DNA of 64,000 bases, from the NCBI RefSeq assembly GCF_027923465.1, contig NZ_BRLB01000013.1, positions 102,702-166,701 of the forward strand, in the 5' to 3' direction. Below, in pieces: positions 55,291 to 63,795 of this stretch. A program made the position numbers and the translations under genes. The stretch's first letter is position 1; each line of letters begins with the position of its first letter. Under the pieces are notes generated by a model. The model had not been told where the DNA came from. It saw only the letters and a program-made list of their open reading frames with translations, and searched no databases. The DNA is from Vallitalea longa. Its GTDB lineage: Bacteria; Bacillota; Clostridia; Lachnospirales; Vallitaleaceae.

Positions 55291-56376
55291 CTATTTTATT
55301 ATTTGTTCACATGCTTCCAAGAATACTTTCATCTCTTCTTTAGTGCCTAGTGACACACGTTGGTATGTATCCATGCCAAATAGGTAACCTGGTCTTAAAA
55401 TAACACCTTTCTTCTCGAATTCAACAAATAGTTCTTTGCTTGGTTTGTTGAAGTTAATCATCAAGAAGTTACCATGACCTTCAATATATTCTATACCTAA
55501 TCTGTCAAGTCCTTCATAAGTATATTTTTTAACCTCATTGTTAGCTGCATATACTTTTTTAACAAATTCTTGATCAGATAAAGCGGCAACAGCCCCTTCT
55601 TGTGCTTGTGTAGTTACATTAAATGGTCCACGTACACGATTGATATAGTCAATGATTTTTGGATGTGCTATACCATAACCAACACGTAGTGAAGCAAGAC
55701 CATACATCTTAGAGAAAGTTCTTAATATGATCAGATTATCATATTCTTCTAATAAAGGTAGTGATTCTGGATAACTTTCATCTGATACAAATTCATAGTA
55801 AGCTTCATCAAGTACAATCAATATGTCATTAGGTATTTTCTTGATGAATTCAAGTTGTTCTTTTTCAGTGATTATAGTTCCAGTTGGATTGTTTGGGTTA
55901 GAAATAAAAATAACTTTTGTACGATCTGTAACTTGATCGGCAATACCATTAAGGTCATAAGTATGATTAATTAATGGTACTTGTATTATTTTACCACCCA
56001 TAGTATTTACTGAAGCACTATATTGAGCGAAGCTTGGAGTACAAGTGATTGCTTCATCTGATGGACCAATGAAAGTACGACCGATTATTGATAATAGTTC
56101 ATCTGATCCAGCACCAAAAACAAGTTGATTAGTTTCTATATTCATTTTCTTAGCGATAGCATTTCTTAGTTTTGTACAGTTTCCATCAGGGTAGAGAGAT
56201 GGAGTTTTTAATGTTTCTATTATGGTTTGTTTCGCTTTTTCAGAACAACCATATGGATTTTCATTAGATGCTATTTTGATAACGTGGTCTAAATTGAATT
56301 CTCTTTTTACGTCATCTATAGGCTTACCAGGAACATAAGCTCTTAATGACTCAACTTCTTTTCTGCAATTAACCAT
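55291..56376 (-). CDS. hisC: Histidinol-phosphate/aromatic aminotransferase
   Basis: PLP-dependent class I/II aminotransferase, 361 residues, of the HisC family. Conserved NEN-PYG (KIASNENPYGCSEKA), FGAGSDELLS, NPNNPTGT, the PLP Lys in LRTFSKMYGLASLRVGYG and the last Arg in VILRPGYLF. With aroF, tyrA and aroA downstream, its in vivo substrate is likely an aromatic keto acid (4-hydroxyphenylpyruvate or prephenate) and possibly imidazole acetol phosphate too. ATG follows GAAGGAGA. Confidence 0.93.
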   Translation of the reverse strand: MVNCRKEVESLRAYVPGKPIDDVKREFNLDHVIKIASNENPYGCSEKAKQTIIETLKTPSLYPDGNCTKLRNAIAKKMNIETNQLVFGAGSDELLSIIGRTFIGPSDEAITCTPSFAQYSASVNTMGGKIIQVPLINHTYDLNGIADQVTDRTKVIFISNPNNPTGTIITEKEQLEFIKKIPNDILIVLDEAYYEFVSDESYPESLPLLEEYDNLIILRTFSKMYGLASLRVGYGIAHPKIIDYINRVRGPFNVTTQAQEGAVAALSDQEFVKKVYAANNEVKKYTYEGLDRLGIEYIEGHGNFLMINFNKPSKELFVEFEKKGVILRPGYLFGMDTYQRVSLGTKEEMKVFLEACEQIIK

Positions 56377-56641
56377 TTTTAATATTCTCCTTCACAAAAT
56401 TATTTAAATTAGCATGTGTAGTTTTAGTTTTAGCTACTTCACTAATTTGATACGTATATTCTATCATATATATTTTTTTTATGTTGTTAAACTATATTTT
56501 TTTATAATTATATAAGTAAATTAATTTAAAAATTAAAGTTTATTGTAACTCATATTAATTAAACATAAATTAATGAATTATATTATTTTAACATTAATAC
56601 ATATAATATACAGATGACCATTTATTTATATGGTTTTATAT

Positions 56642-56670
56642 ATTTTACGCTTAATAGGTTTTTATGTCAA
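56642..56670 (-). promoter_or_regulatory. Sigma-A promoter of the hisC-aro genes
   Basis: On the minus strand, TTGACA (complement of 56665-56670), 17 bases, TAAAAT (complement of 56642-56647). Confidence 0.65.
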
Positions 56671-57010
56671 CACTTTAAAGCTCCAAAGTAAAACAAATAT
56701 TATTATGACAATAGTTATTTATAACTGACAGAATAATAATTATTATAATAATTATATTTTAATTATTTAAATATTGTATATAATATGTAATTATTTTGAT
56801 ATATAATGGGGCGATATTATAACAATCGATTTTATTATTCTATTAGTTAGTTAAATATGAACAATAATATATTTTATTGAATGGCAGATTATTTTGTGCA
56901 AAATTAATAAAATTAATAAATGTTTTTTGAAATTATTGAAGGAAATCGATGATTATAGTAGAATATTAAATATATCACGTATTTAGTGTTATAGTTCAAT
57001 AATTTAATAA

Positions 57011-57053
57011 CAACTTAATTTTTTCAATGGAGAAATGAAAAAATATTAAGTTG
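57011..57053 (+). repeat. Leader hairpin before the EF-G paralogue
   Basis: CAACTTAAT at 57011-57019 pairs with ATTAAGTTG at 57045-57053, extended by TTTTTCA/TGAAAAA around a two-base bulge; loop ATGGAGAAA. It ends 35 bases before the ribosome binding site, so it could be a terminator-like attenuator or leader structure. Confidence 0.5.
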
Positions 57054-57101
57054 TATTTACTATTTTTGTAAAAAATATTCCAATGATTGGGGGAAAATTC
57101 C

Positions 57102-59177
57102 ATGAAAATCTACTCATCTGAACAAATCCGCAACGTTGCACTCTTAGGTCATGGTGGAAGCGGTAAGACAACCTTAATTGAAGCTATGGCAAACGTTGCT
57201 GGAATAACTAAGAGACAAGGGAAAGTTGAAGAAGGGAATACAATAAGTGATTTTGACAAAGAAGAAATTAAAAGAGGCTTCTCAATAAACACGTCATGTA
57301 TTCCTATTGAATGGCAAGATTGCAAAATTAACCTATTAGATACACCAGGATATTTTGATTTTATGGGAGAAGCTAAAGAAGCAACAAGAGTCGCTGATAG
57401 TGCTATAATTGTTGTTTCTGGTAAATCCGGAGTTGAGGTAGGTACTGAAAAAGCTTGGGAATATGCAGAAGATATGCAAATTCCAAAAATGATTTTTGTT
57501 ACTGATATGGATGATGAACAAGCTAATCTTAAGAATGTATTAGAACAACTAAGAGAAATTTTTGGTAAAAGTATTGCACCATTCCAAGTTCCTATTAAAG
57601 AAGGAGAATCTTTTGTAGGTTTTGTTAATGTTGTTAAAATGCAAGGAAGAAAATTTGTTAAGGACCATGTAGAGCAATGTGATATACCTGAAGGTATGAA
57701 TGATGAATTAGAACCTGTTAGAGAAATGATACTTGAGGCAGTTGCTGAGAGTGATGAAGGACTTATGGAGAAATATTTTGATGGAGAAGAATTTACTCTA
57801 GAAGAAATTCAGACAGCACTTCATAATGGTGTTATCGAAGGCTCAATAGTTCCAGTATTATGTGGTTCTGGTATTTCTAATACTGGAGTTCAGGTACTAC
57901 TTAATTCAATACTTAAGTATATGCCCGCTCCAAAAGAGGAAAATACAGTTGTTAAAGCAATAGATCCTGAGACAAATGAAGAAGTAAAAGTTACATGTGA
58001 CAAAGATGAGCCAATGAGCGCTTTGATTTTCAAAACTATAGTAGACCCATATATTGGAAGATTATCATTGTTTAGAGTTTATTCTGGAGTATTTAAAGCG
58101 GATTCAAATTATTTGAATGTTAATAAAGATGGAAGTGAAAGAATTTCCCATATTTATATCTTGAGAGGGAAAGAACAGATAGAAGTAAAAGAGATTAGAG
58201 CAGGAGATATAGGAGCTGTCGCTAAATTATCAAATACAAGTACTGGAAATACATTATGTGATAAGAGCAGACCTGTTAAATTAGATGGAATTAATTTCCC
58301 AGAATCTCTTGCATGTAGGGCAGTATTTCCTAAAACAAAAGGAGATGAAGAGAAAATTTCATCTGGCCTTCATAAATTAATGGAGGAAGATCCTACAATT
58401 AAAGTCGTGTTAGATTCAGAGAACCACCAAGAATTATTATACGGTATTGGTGGACAGCATTTGGATGTTATAATTAGCAAATTAGAAGCTAAGTTTAAAG
58501 TAGGTGTGGATCTCAAAAAACCTAAAGTACCATATAGAGAAACTATCAAAAAGAAAGTCAAAGTACAAGGTAAACATAAAAAACAATCTGGTGGACATGG
58601 ACAATATGGAGATGTACATATTGAATTTGAACCATCAGGAGATCGAGAAACACCTTATATATTTGAAGAAAAGATATTCGGAGGTTCAGTACCTAAGAAT
58701 TATTTCCCAGCAGTAGAAAAAGGACTTCAGGAATCAGTTCTTCATGGAGTTATTGCAGGCTATCCTGTAGTAGGTGTCAAAGCTACATTGGTAGATGGTT
58801 CATATCACCCTGTAGATTCATCAGAAATGGCATTTAAGATTGCAACAACAGTGGCATTTAAAAAAGGTATCGTGGAAGCTTCACCTGTTTTGTTAGAGCC
58901 AATTGTTACTGTTAAAGTAGTTGTTCCTGATGCTTATATGGGAGATGTTATAGGTGACCTTAATAAGAGACGAGGTCGAGTATTAGGTATGAATCCTGCT
59001 AAAGGTAAGCAGGAGATTGTTGCAGAAGTTCCACAAGCTGAGATGTATGGATATTCAACAGACCTTCGTTCTATGACACAAAGTAGAGGATTATTTACTC
59101 AAAAATTTGAGCGTTATGATGAAGCACCTATTGATGTTCAAGAGAAAGTGGTTGAAGCTAAGAAAAACGAAGAATAG
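57102..59177 (+). CDS. Elongation factor G paralogue (EF-G-like GTPase)
   Basis: 691-residue translational GTPase with all five EF-G-like domains. G1 is GHGGSGKTT (16-24). G3 is DTPGYFDF (Asp80) with Tyr84 in place of the usual catalytic His. G4 reads TDMD (134-137) instead of NKxD, an unusual change in the guanine-specificity motif. Domain IV/V segments (KKQSGGHGQYGDVHIEFEPS; DLNKRRGRVLGM) are conserved. The family is a known second EF-G of Clostridia, distinct from the housekeeping factor; role uncertain, perhaps ribosome recycling or antibiotic/stress response. ATG 57102 follows GGGGGA. Monocistronic. Confidence 0.9.
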   Translation: MKIYSSEQIRNVALLGHGGSGKTTLIEAMANVAGITKRQGKVEEGNTISDFDKEEIKRGFSINTSCIPIEWQDCKINLLDTPGYFDFMGEAKEATRVADSAIIVVSGKSGVEVGTEKAWEYAEDMQIPKMIFVTDMDDEQANLKNVLEQLREIFGKSIAPFQVPIKEGESFVGFVNVVKMQGRKFVKDHVEQCDIPEGMNDELEPVREMILEAVAESDEGLMEKYFDGEEFTLEEIQTALHNGVIEGSIVPVLCGSGISNTGVQVLLNSILKYMPAPKEENTVVKAIDPETNEEVKVTCDKDEPMSALIFKTIVDPYIGRLSLFRVYSGVFKADSNYLNVNKDGSERISHIYILRGKEQIEVKEIRAGDIGAVAKLSNTSTGNTLCDKSRPVKLDGINFPESLACRAVFPKTKGDEEKISSGLHKLMEEDPTIKVVLDSENHQELLYGIGGQHLDVIISKLEAKFKVGVDLKKPKVPYRETIKKKVKVQGKHKKQSGGHGQYGDVHIEFEPSGDRETPYIFEEKIFGGSVPKNYFPAVEKGLQESVLHGVIAGYPVVGVKATLVDGSYHPVDSSEMAFKIATTVAFKKGIVEASPVLLEPIVTVKVVVPDAYMGDVIGDLNKRRGRVLGMNPAKGKQEIVAEVPQAEMYGYSTDLRSMTQSRGLFTQKFERYDEAPIDVQEKVVEAKKNEE

Positions 59178-59183
59178 AGGTTG

Positions 59184-59216
59184 AAAAAGGCTGTCCACTA
59201 AAGGATAGCCTTTTTT
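59184..59216 (+). terminator. Terminator of the EF-G paralogue
   Basis: 13-bp stem AAAAAGGCTGTCC (59184-59196) with GGATAGCCTTTTT (59203-59215, one G-U pair), then T. Confidence 0.88.
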
Positions 59217-59246
59217 AATTAGCAATATTCAGGAGGAATAATATTA

Positions 59247-60044
59247 ATGATAGATATGCACGTTCATCTGGAACGAGGTCCATATACTAAAGAATGGCTT
59301 ATGGAATTAGTATCCAATGCAGTGAAAAGAGATATTGATGCATTATATTTGTTAGAGCATTCATTTAGGTTTGTGGAATTTAGAAATATTTATGGTACGA
59401 TTATAGAACATGAAGATTATGGTACATATCAGTCAGAGTGGCTATCTAATAGAATGCAGCTAGAATTAACTGATTATAAAGATTTCATTACGAAGATGAG
59501 AGAATATGAATTTCCTATTGAAGTCAGATTTGGTTTGGAAATATGTTATTTCCCCGACAAAGAGGAAGAAATTAAAAAGTGTATTTCTAATTTTGATTGG
59601 GATTTCTTAACTGGGTCAATCCATTGGATAGACGGATGGGGTTTTGATCATGAGAAAACAAAAGAAAACTGGAGAAAATGCAATATAGATAAAGTTTATG
59701 AAAGATATTATAAATTAATGATACAATTAGTGGAGTCAAGAATTTTTAATATACTTGCTCATCCAGATTCTATTAAATGTTTTGATTATTATCCTACCAT
59801 TAAATTAACTAATGTATATATACAATTAGCAAAAGCATTAAAAAGAAATAACGTGAAAGCAGAATTTAGTAGTGGTTTGCATATTAATTATGGACATGGA
59901 GATCTAGGGCTTAATAAAGAATTATTGAAGATATTATCTGAATATGAAGTTGATATAGTAACAGCTTCAGATGCTCATAGACCAGAGGATGTTGGAAAAT
60001 ATATAAGAGAAGCTAAAAAAATATTAAACGGTAGCAATAAGTAA
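59247..60044 (+). CDS. PHP-domain phosphoesterase (HisJ-like)
   Basis: 265 residues; trinuclear metal-dependent phosphatase fold like histidinol phosphatase. Visible metal-ligand motifs: MHVHLERGPYT near the N terminus, LEHSFRF, FGLEICYFP, GSIHWIDGWGFD, LAHPDSIK and the final DAHRPEDVG. It may act as histidinol-phosphate phosphatase or on another small phosphate ester; no his genes sit beside it. AGGAGG precedes the ATG. Followed 23 bases later by a GNAT gene. Confidence 0.85.
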   Translation: MIDMHVHLERGPYTKEWLMELVSNAVKRDIDALYLLEHSFRFVEFRNIYGTIIEHEDYGTYQSEWLSNRMQLELTDYKDFITKMREYEFPIEVRFGLEICYFPDKEEEIKKCISNFDWDFLTGSIHWIDGWGFDHEKTKENWRKCNIDKVYERYYKLMIQLVESRIFNILAHPDSIKCFDYYPTIKLTNVYIQLAKALKRNNVKAEFSSGLHINYGHGDLGLNKELLKILSEYEVDIVTASDAHRPEDVGKYIREAKKILNGSNK

Positions 60045-60067
60045 AATATTAAAAAGGATGGATGTAA

Positions 60068-60607
60068 ATGTTTAAACATATTATTGATGATAAATTAGAG
60101 CTGAAATTGTTAAATGTTAAAGATGCCGAAGAATTACATTCACTAATAGAAGACAATAGAGAATATTTATTAAAATGGTTACCATGGGTTTATATTAATA
60201 AGTCAATAGAGGATACTAAGGATTTTGTATTATCCAGTATGAAACAGTATGGTGAGAATAAAGGATATAGTGCGGCAATATGTTATGATGATAAGATTGT
60301 AGGAGTTATTGGACTGCAATGCTTGAACCTACAGCATAAACATGTTTCTATTGGTTATTGGCTAGCAGAAGATTATCAGGGTAAAGGTATAATGACAAAA
60401 TGTTGTACAGCATTGATAAATGATGCATTCAATAATTATGAATTAGAGAGAGTAGAAATAAGATGTGCAGAAAAAAACTATAAAAGTAGGGCAATACCAG
60501 AGCGATTAGGTTTCATTAAAGAAGGAATCATAAGAAATATTGAATGCCTTAATGAAAAATATGTTAGTCATGTAGTTTATGGTATGTTAAGAGAAGAGTG
60601 GAAATGA
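60068..60607 (+). CDS. GNAT acetyltransferase, RimJ/RimL type
   Basis: 179 residues. RimL-like: IGYWLAEDYQGKGIMTKCCTALINDAF forms motif A with the acetyl-CoA pyrophosphate loop (QGKG), and ERLGFIKEGIIR gives motif B. Acetylates a protein N terminus or small amine; substrate unknown. 23 bases after the PHP gene, so likely cotranscribed. Confidence 0.9.
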   Translation: MFKHIIDDKLELKLLNVKDAEELHSLIEDNREYLLKWLPWVYINKSIEDTKDFVLSSMKQYGENKGYSAAICYDDKIVGVIGLQCLNLQHKHVSIGYWLAEDYQGKGIMTKCCTALINDAFNNYELERVEIRCAEKNYKSRAIPERLGFIKEGIIRNIECLNEKYVSHVVYGMLREEWK

Positions 60608-60740
60608 TTATATAATTATGATTAATAGTTGATTTATGTTATATTAGGTATGAGTAATCAATGTATTTTAGTGTGTCGGGAAAACAGTAGTAGTAAAGGA
60701 AATAAACTTGAAAATATTTAATAGTCTAGGAGGGATAATT

Positions 60741-61625
60741 ATGTTACAGCAAAGATATTTTAAATACTTACAAGATTATAACAACGTTTATGAAATGTTA
60801 GTAAATAATTTTAAATCAAATAATGTAAATAACAATATGATACCTGCTGAATTTGAATATTGTTTTTGTCATTCGTATTCTGATATCAAATCAATGAGTA
60901 GAAGTGGTGTATGGGAAGATGAAGGGAATATTATAGGGGTAGCCCATATAGAATTTCAACTTGGAGAGGCATTTTTTGAAATTGCTGACGGTTATAATTT
61001 TTTAAGAGAAGAAATGTTAGATTATAGTGAGAAATATTTGCGGGGAACAAAAGAAGACGGAAAAGAATTTCTATATGTAAAAGTTCCTCAACATGAATCA
61101 AAATTTAAAGAATACATTGAAAAGAAAAATTATAAATATGATATTACATATAAGTGTATGTATATGCCACTTAATAAGGATTTCTTAGTTGAATTACCTA
61201 AAGGTTATAAAATAATTAGCATACATGATGGTGTTGATCATGCAAAACTTCAAATAGCAAAACAACTAGGATTTAATCATAAAATGGAAGATATAAAAGG
61301 CGACCATCTTGCTAATAGCCTTATATGTGCTACAGGACCTCATTTTATTCCAGAAATGAATTATGTAGTTGTTGCTCCTAATGGCGATTATGTAGCTTAT
61401 GGTGGATTCTGGTATGATAAGAGAATGGATTTAGCTTATCTAGAACCCCTCTGCACTCATCCGGATTATAGAAAAAAAGGACTTGCAAAAGCAATTCTAA
61501 GTAAGGGGATGAATGAATGTAGAAAACTAGGGGCTAAATATTGTACAGGAGGTCAAAATGATTTTTATTCCCATTTGGGATTTTATGAATACAACAGGTA
61601 TGATTGGTGGTATAAGGAATTTTGA
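60741..61625 (+). CDS. GNAT family acetyltransferase
   Basis: 294 residues, long form. The N-terminal half (about 1-160) is not recognised and may be a degenerate GNAT-like unit. The C-terminal half has motif A (LEPLCTHPDYRKKGLAKAILSKGM) with R/KxxGL-type acetyl-CoA binding and a final GGQNDFYSHLGF. ATG 60741 is placed behind AGGAGGGA; an in-frame start at 60708 has no ribosome site. Part of a run of three GNAT genes. Confidence 0.85.
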   Translation: MLQQRYFKYLQDYNNVYEMLVNNFKSNNVNNNMIPAEFEYCFCHSYSDIKSMSRSGVWEDEGNIIGVAHIEFQLGEAFFEIADGYNFLREEMLDYSEKYLRGTKEDGKEFLYVKVPQHESKFKEYIEKKNYKYDITYKCMYMPLNKDFLVELPKGYKIISIHDGVDHAKLQIAKQLGFNHKMEDIKGDHLANSLICATGPHFIPEMNYVVVAPNGDYVAYGGFWYDKRMDLAYLEPLCTHPDYRKKGLAKAILSKGMNECRKLGAKYCTGGQNDFYSHLGFYEYNRYDWWYKEF

Positions 61626-61697
61626 TTTCATAATGAAATAAGTACTATTAATAAAATGACATGAATGTACTGAAAATTTAATGAAGAGGTGAATTTT

Positions 61698-62501
61698 ATG
61701 ATTAGAAAATTACATGAAAAAGATAGAATAACAGTTTTAGAATTTCTGAATGAAGATCCATCTATAAATATATTCATAATAGGTGATATTGAAACTTATG
61801 GATTCAATAATGAGATGCAAGAATTGTGGGGACAGTTTTCAGATGATGGACAAATGGAAGGTGTGTTATTAAGGTATAGAGAAAGTTTTATTCCATATTA
61901 TAATAACCCTAATATTGATAATACTGATTTTGTAAATATAATGTTGAATTATAAAGAATATAAAGTTATTTCAGGGAAATCCTCAATTATTAGTAAATTC
62001 CAATCAATGTTTCCTGATTATAAAATTTCCAAGACTTATTTTTGTGAGCTTAATAATATTGATGAGTTAAATGCTGACCCACTAAAAAACATTGTAAAAA
62101 TAGCAAAAGAATCTGATGCCAAGAGAATATGTGATTTGCTAAATACAATAGATGAGTTCAATAGTATTATAAATGATCCAGAAAGGGTAAAGACTAAGCT
62201 TATTAATAAAGCAGGAAGATCTTATTACATAGAAAATGATAAAGGTGAAATGGTTTCAATTGCACAAACAACAGCAGAAAATACAAGTTCTGCAATGATA
62301 GTAGGTGTAGCTACTTTAAAAGAATATAGAAAACATGGGTATGTTAGTGAATGTATGGCTAAGTTATGTACAGATATCCTTAAAGAAGGAAAGACAATAT
62401 GTTTGTTTTATGATAATCCTAAGGCTGGTAAGATATATCATAGATTAGGATTTAAGACAATCGATAATTGGACAATGTTAAAAAAGAGTAGGGTAAATTA
62501 G
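61698..62501 (+). CDS. GNAT family acetyltransferase
   Basis: 267 residues. N-terminal domain starts MIRKLHEKDRITVLEFLNED, then from about 140 the acetyltransferase core, with motif A in IVGVATLKEYRKHGYVSECMAKLC and YDNPKAGKIYHRLGFK at the end. Resembles the GNAT family with an N-terminal GNAT-like unit. ATG 61698 follows GAGGTGA; the GTG at 61689 is inside that site. Confidence 0.85.
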   Translation: MIRKLHEKDRITVLEFLNEDPSINIFIIGDIETYGFNNEMQELWGQFSDDGQMEGVLLRYRESFIPYYNNPNIDNTDFVNIMLNYKEYKVISGKSSIISKFQSMFPDYKISKTYFCELNNIDELNADPLKNIVKIAKESDAKRICDLLNTIDEFNSIINDPERVKTKLINKAGRSYYIENDKGEMVSIAQTTAENTSSAMIVGVATLKEYRKHGYVSECMAKLCTDILKEGKTICLFYDNPKAGKIYHRLGFKTIDNWTMLKKSRVN

Positions 62502-62582
62502 CTGATTCTGAAAATGAAAATAGAACGAAAAATAAGTAATATTTATTACAGTGTATAAAATAATTATAAGGGAGCTTTACAT

Positions 62583-63086
62583 ATGAGAAAATTAGGGAAA
62601 TTATTAATAAGGATTATATCATTATATTATTTTATCAAGGCAATTTTAGCATTAAAGGAAATTGCTTTAATATTATTACCAGGTGTAAAAGGAAACAGTA
62701 ATGCATTTGCAGTTTTGGGAATAAATGGATTAACATATTTTTTAGTAAACTTTATTGTAATATTAATAATAGCTGTTTTGCTATGGATATTTACTGATAA
62801 AATTGTTGCTACTATTATAGGAGAAGATAGTAATGATGGGTTAAATATTAATTTACATTATGAAGAGTTATTTAGTATAACATTATTTGTCTTAGGAATT
62901 ATATTTGTTATTGATGCTATACCAAGTGTATTATCTCAGGTACAATCTTTGTTTACTGTTAATATGCAATCATATCCTTCAAATTTTAGATTAAGTATAT
63001 TTGTAGGAATGTTAGCTCCAATATTGAAATTAGTAGTAGGTATTTGTTTAATTATTAAAAACAGAATACCCAAGAAAGGGATTTGA
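62583..63086 (+). CDS. Small four-helix membrane protein
   Basis: 167 residues, not recognised. Four hydrophobic segments: about 7-31 (LLIRIISLYYFIKAILALK), 44-68 (GLTYFLVNFIVILIIAVLLWIF), 92-115 (ELFSITLFVLGIIFVIDAI) and 138-160 (FVGMLAPILKLVVGICLII). Charged residues at the loops and a Lys-rich C terminus fit a positive-inside topology. AGGGAG precedes the ATG. No obvious link to the GNAT genes. Confidence 0.75.
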   Translation: MRKLGKLLIRIISLYYFIKAILALKEIALILLPGVKGNSNAFAVLGINGLTYFLVNFIVILIIAVLLWIFTDKIVATIIGEDSNDGLNINLHYEELFSITLFVLGIIFVIDAIPSVLSQVQSLFTVNMQSYPSNFRLSIFVGMLAPILKLVVGICLIIKNRIPKKGI

Positions 63087-63172
63087 AATAAATAAAGAAA
63101 GCTGTTTGATATCTAATAGAAAATGATAAAATAAGTGTTCGTTGTAAGTAATACTATAGGGAGTGAGTAAAA

Positions 63173-63355
63173 ATTAATATTTTAATTGATAAATATAGGA
63201 TGTACGAATATAATAATTTAAAATATGTTGATGAGCAGGAATTAGAGAATATATTAACATTTAAGGAAAAGGATAATTATATTATTGTTTTTAAAGTATT
63301 GATAGATAAAATACAAGTATATTGGGCAAGTAAAACCTTAGATGATTTTATCTAG
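63173..63355 (+). pseudogene. Truncated 60-codon reading frame cut at the IS element edge
   Basis: A reading frame with a good ribosome site (GGGAGTGAG at 63159-63167) but no AUG; it opens with AUU at 63173, six bases later. An internal ATG lies at 63200. The first 60 codons read like the N terminus of a soluble protein (KYRMYEYNNLKYVDEQEL, KDNYIIVFKVLIDKIQVYWA), reminiscent of GNAT-type N-terminal segments, then end in TAG a few bases before the inferred left end of the IS200/IS605-type element. I infer that an insertion removed the rest. Alternatively it is a short intact protein or non-coding. Confidence 0.45.
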
Positions 63356-63369
63356 ATATTTCGAGAAAA

Positions 63370-63393
63370 CTCCCTCCTCTAACTAGGAGGGAG
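63370..63393. repeat. Subterminal hairpin of the IS element
   Basis: CTCCCTCCT at 63370-63378 pairs perfectly with AGGAGGGAG at 63385-63393 around a six-base loop. It is GC-rich against the AT-rich surroundings. Confidence 0.8.
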
Positions 63394-63410
63394 ATGAATC
63401 GGAACGGTTT

Positions 63411-63728
63411 TTAATCTTTAACTCCTGCTTGAGAGCGAATATATTTCTCAATATTGTTGCTCCTCCAGTTGTTAAAATGCAATAACTTCTACTCCAAAAT
63501 ACTGGTTTCCAGTAATATTCTTTTAAATATTCACTATGCTTTTTCCTAATAAGTCTTGAAGAAACAGTCTTCAGAGTATTTACTAATTTTGCTAATTCCA
63601 CTTGGGGAGGTGTTTCAAATAGTAAGTTCTTTGTTAATACATTTGTGCCTATATTTAGTTATTACAACCAAATGATATTTTAGATTGTATATGGAATGTC
63701 TATTGCTTTTGAATTCACTATCATTCAT
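63411..63728 (-). pseudogene. tnpA: TnpA (IS200-type Y1 transposase) pseudogene
   Basis: Single-strand transposase of the HUH/Y1 family, decayed. From ATG 63728 (AAAGGAG ribosome site) the frame reads an IS200-type N terminus (NRHSIYNLKYHLVV, KYRHKCINKEL) then hits TGA. A second frame picks up at about 63624 with LFETPPQVELAKLVNTLKTV, WKPVFWSRSYCILTTGG. The joint removes about 30-35 residues that normally hold the HUH (HxH) metal motif. Near the end the frame shifts again: after GGAT the original frame gives EKYIRSQAGVKD and stop at 63411, containing the catalytic Tyr helix. Two lesions make it non-functional. The ORF at 63383-63601 alone is only a fragment. Confidence 0.85.
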
Positions 63729-63795
63729 CTTAAAAACTCCTTTACAACTAAATTAAATTACGATATAATTATAACATAAGGAAGTGGGAAAATCT

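Larger units (their letters stand above)
56377..57101. other. Divergent leader region between hisC and the EF-G paralogue
   Basis: 725 very AT-rich bases. On the minus strand it has a sigma-A promoter for hisC (56642-56670), giving a leader of about 260 bases in which I see no T-box (no specifier/TGGNACCGCG block). On the plus strand, a long imperfect hairpin (57011-57053) sits about 50 bases before the EF-G-like gene. Confidence 0.45.

Noticed and set aside
56377..56640. T-box leader before hisC
   Set aside because: No TGGNACCGCG antiterminator block or specifier loop on the minus strand.
63383..63601. Complete small TnpA gene
   Set aside because: It begins mid-domain and ends out of frame with the catalytic Tyr helix; it is a fragment of a pseudogene.
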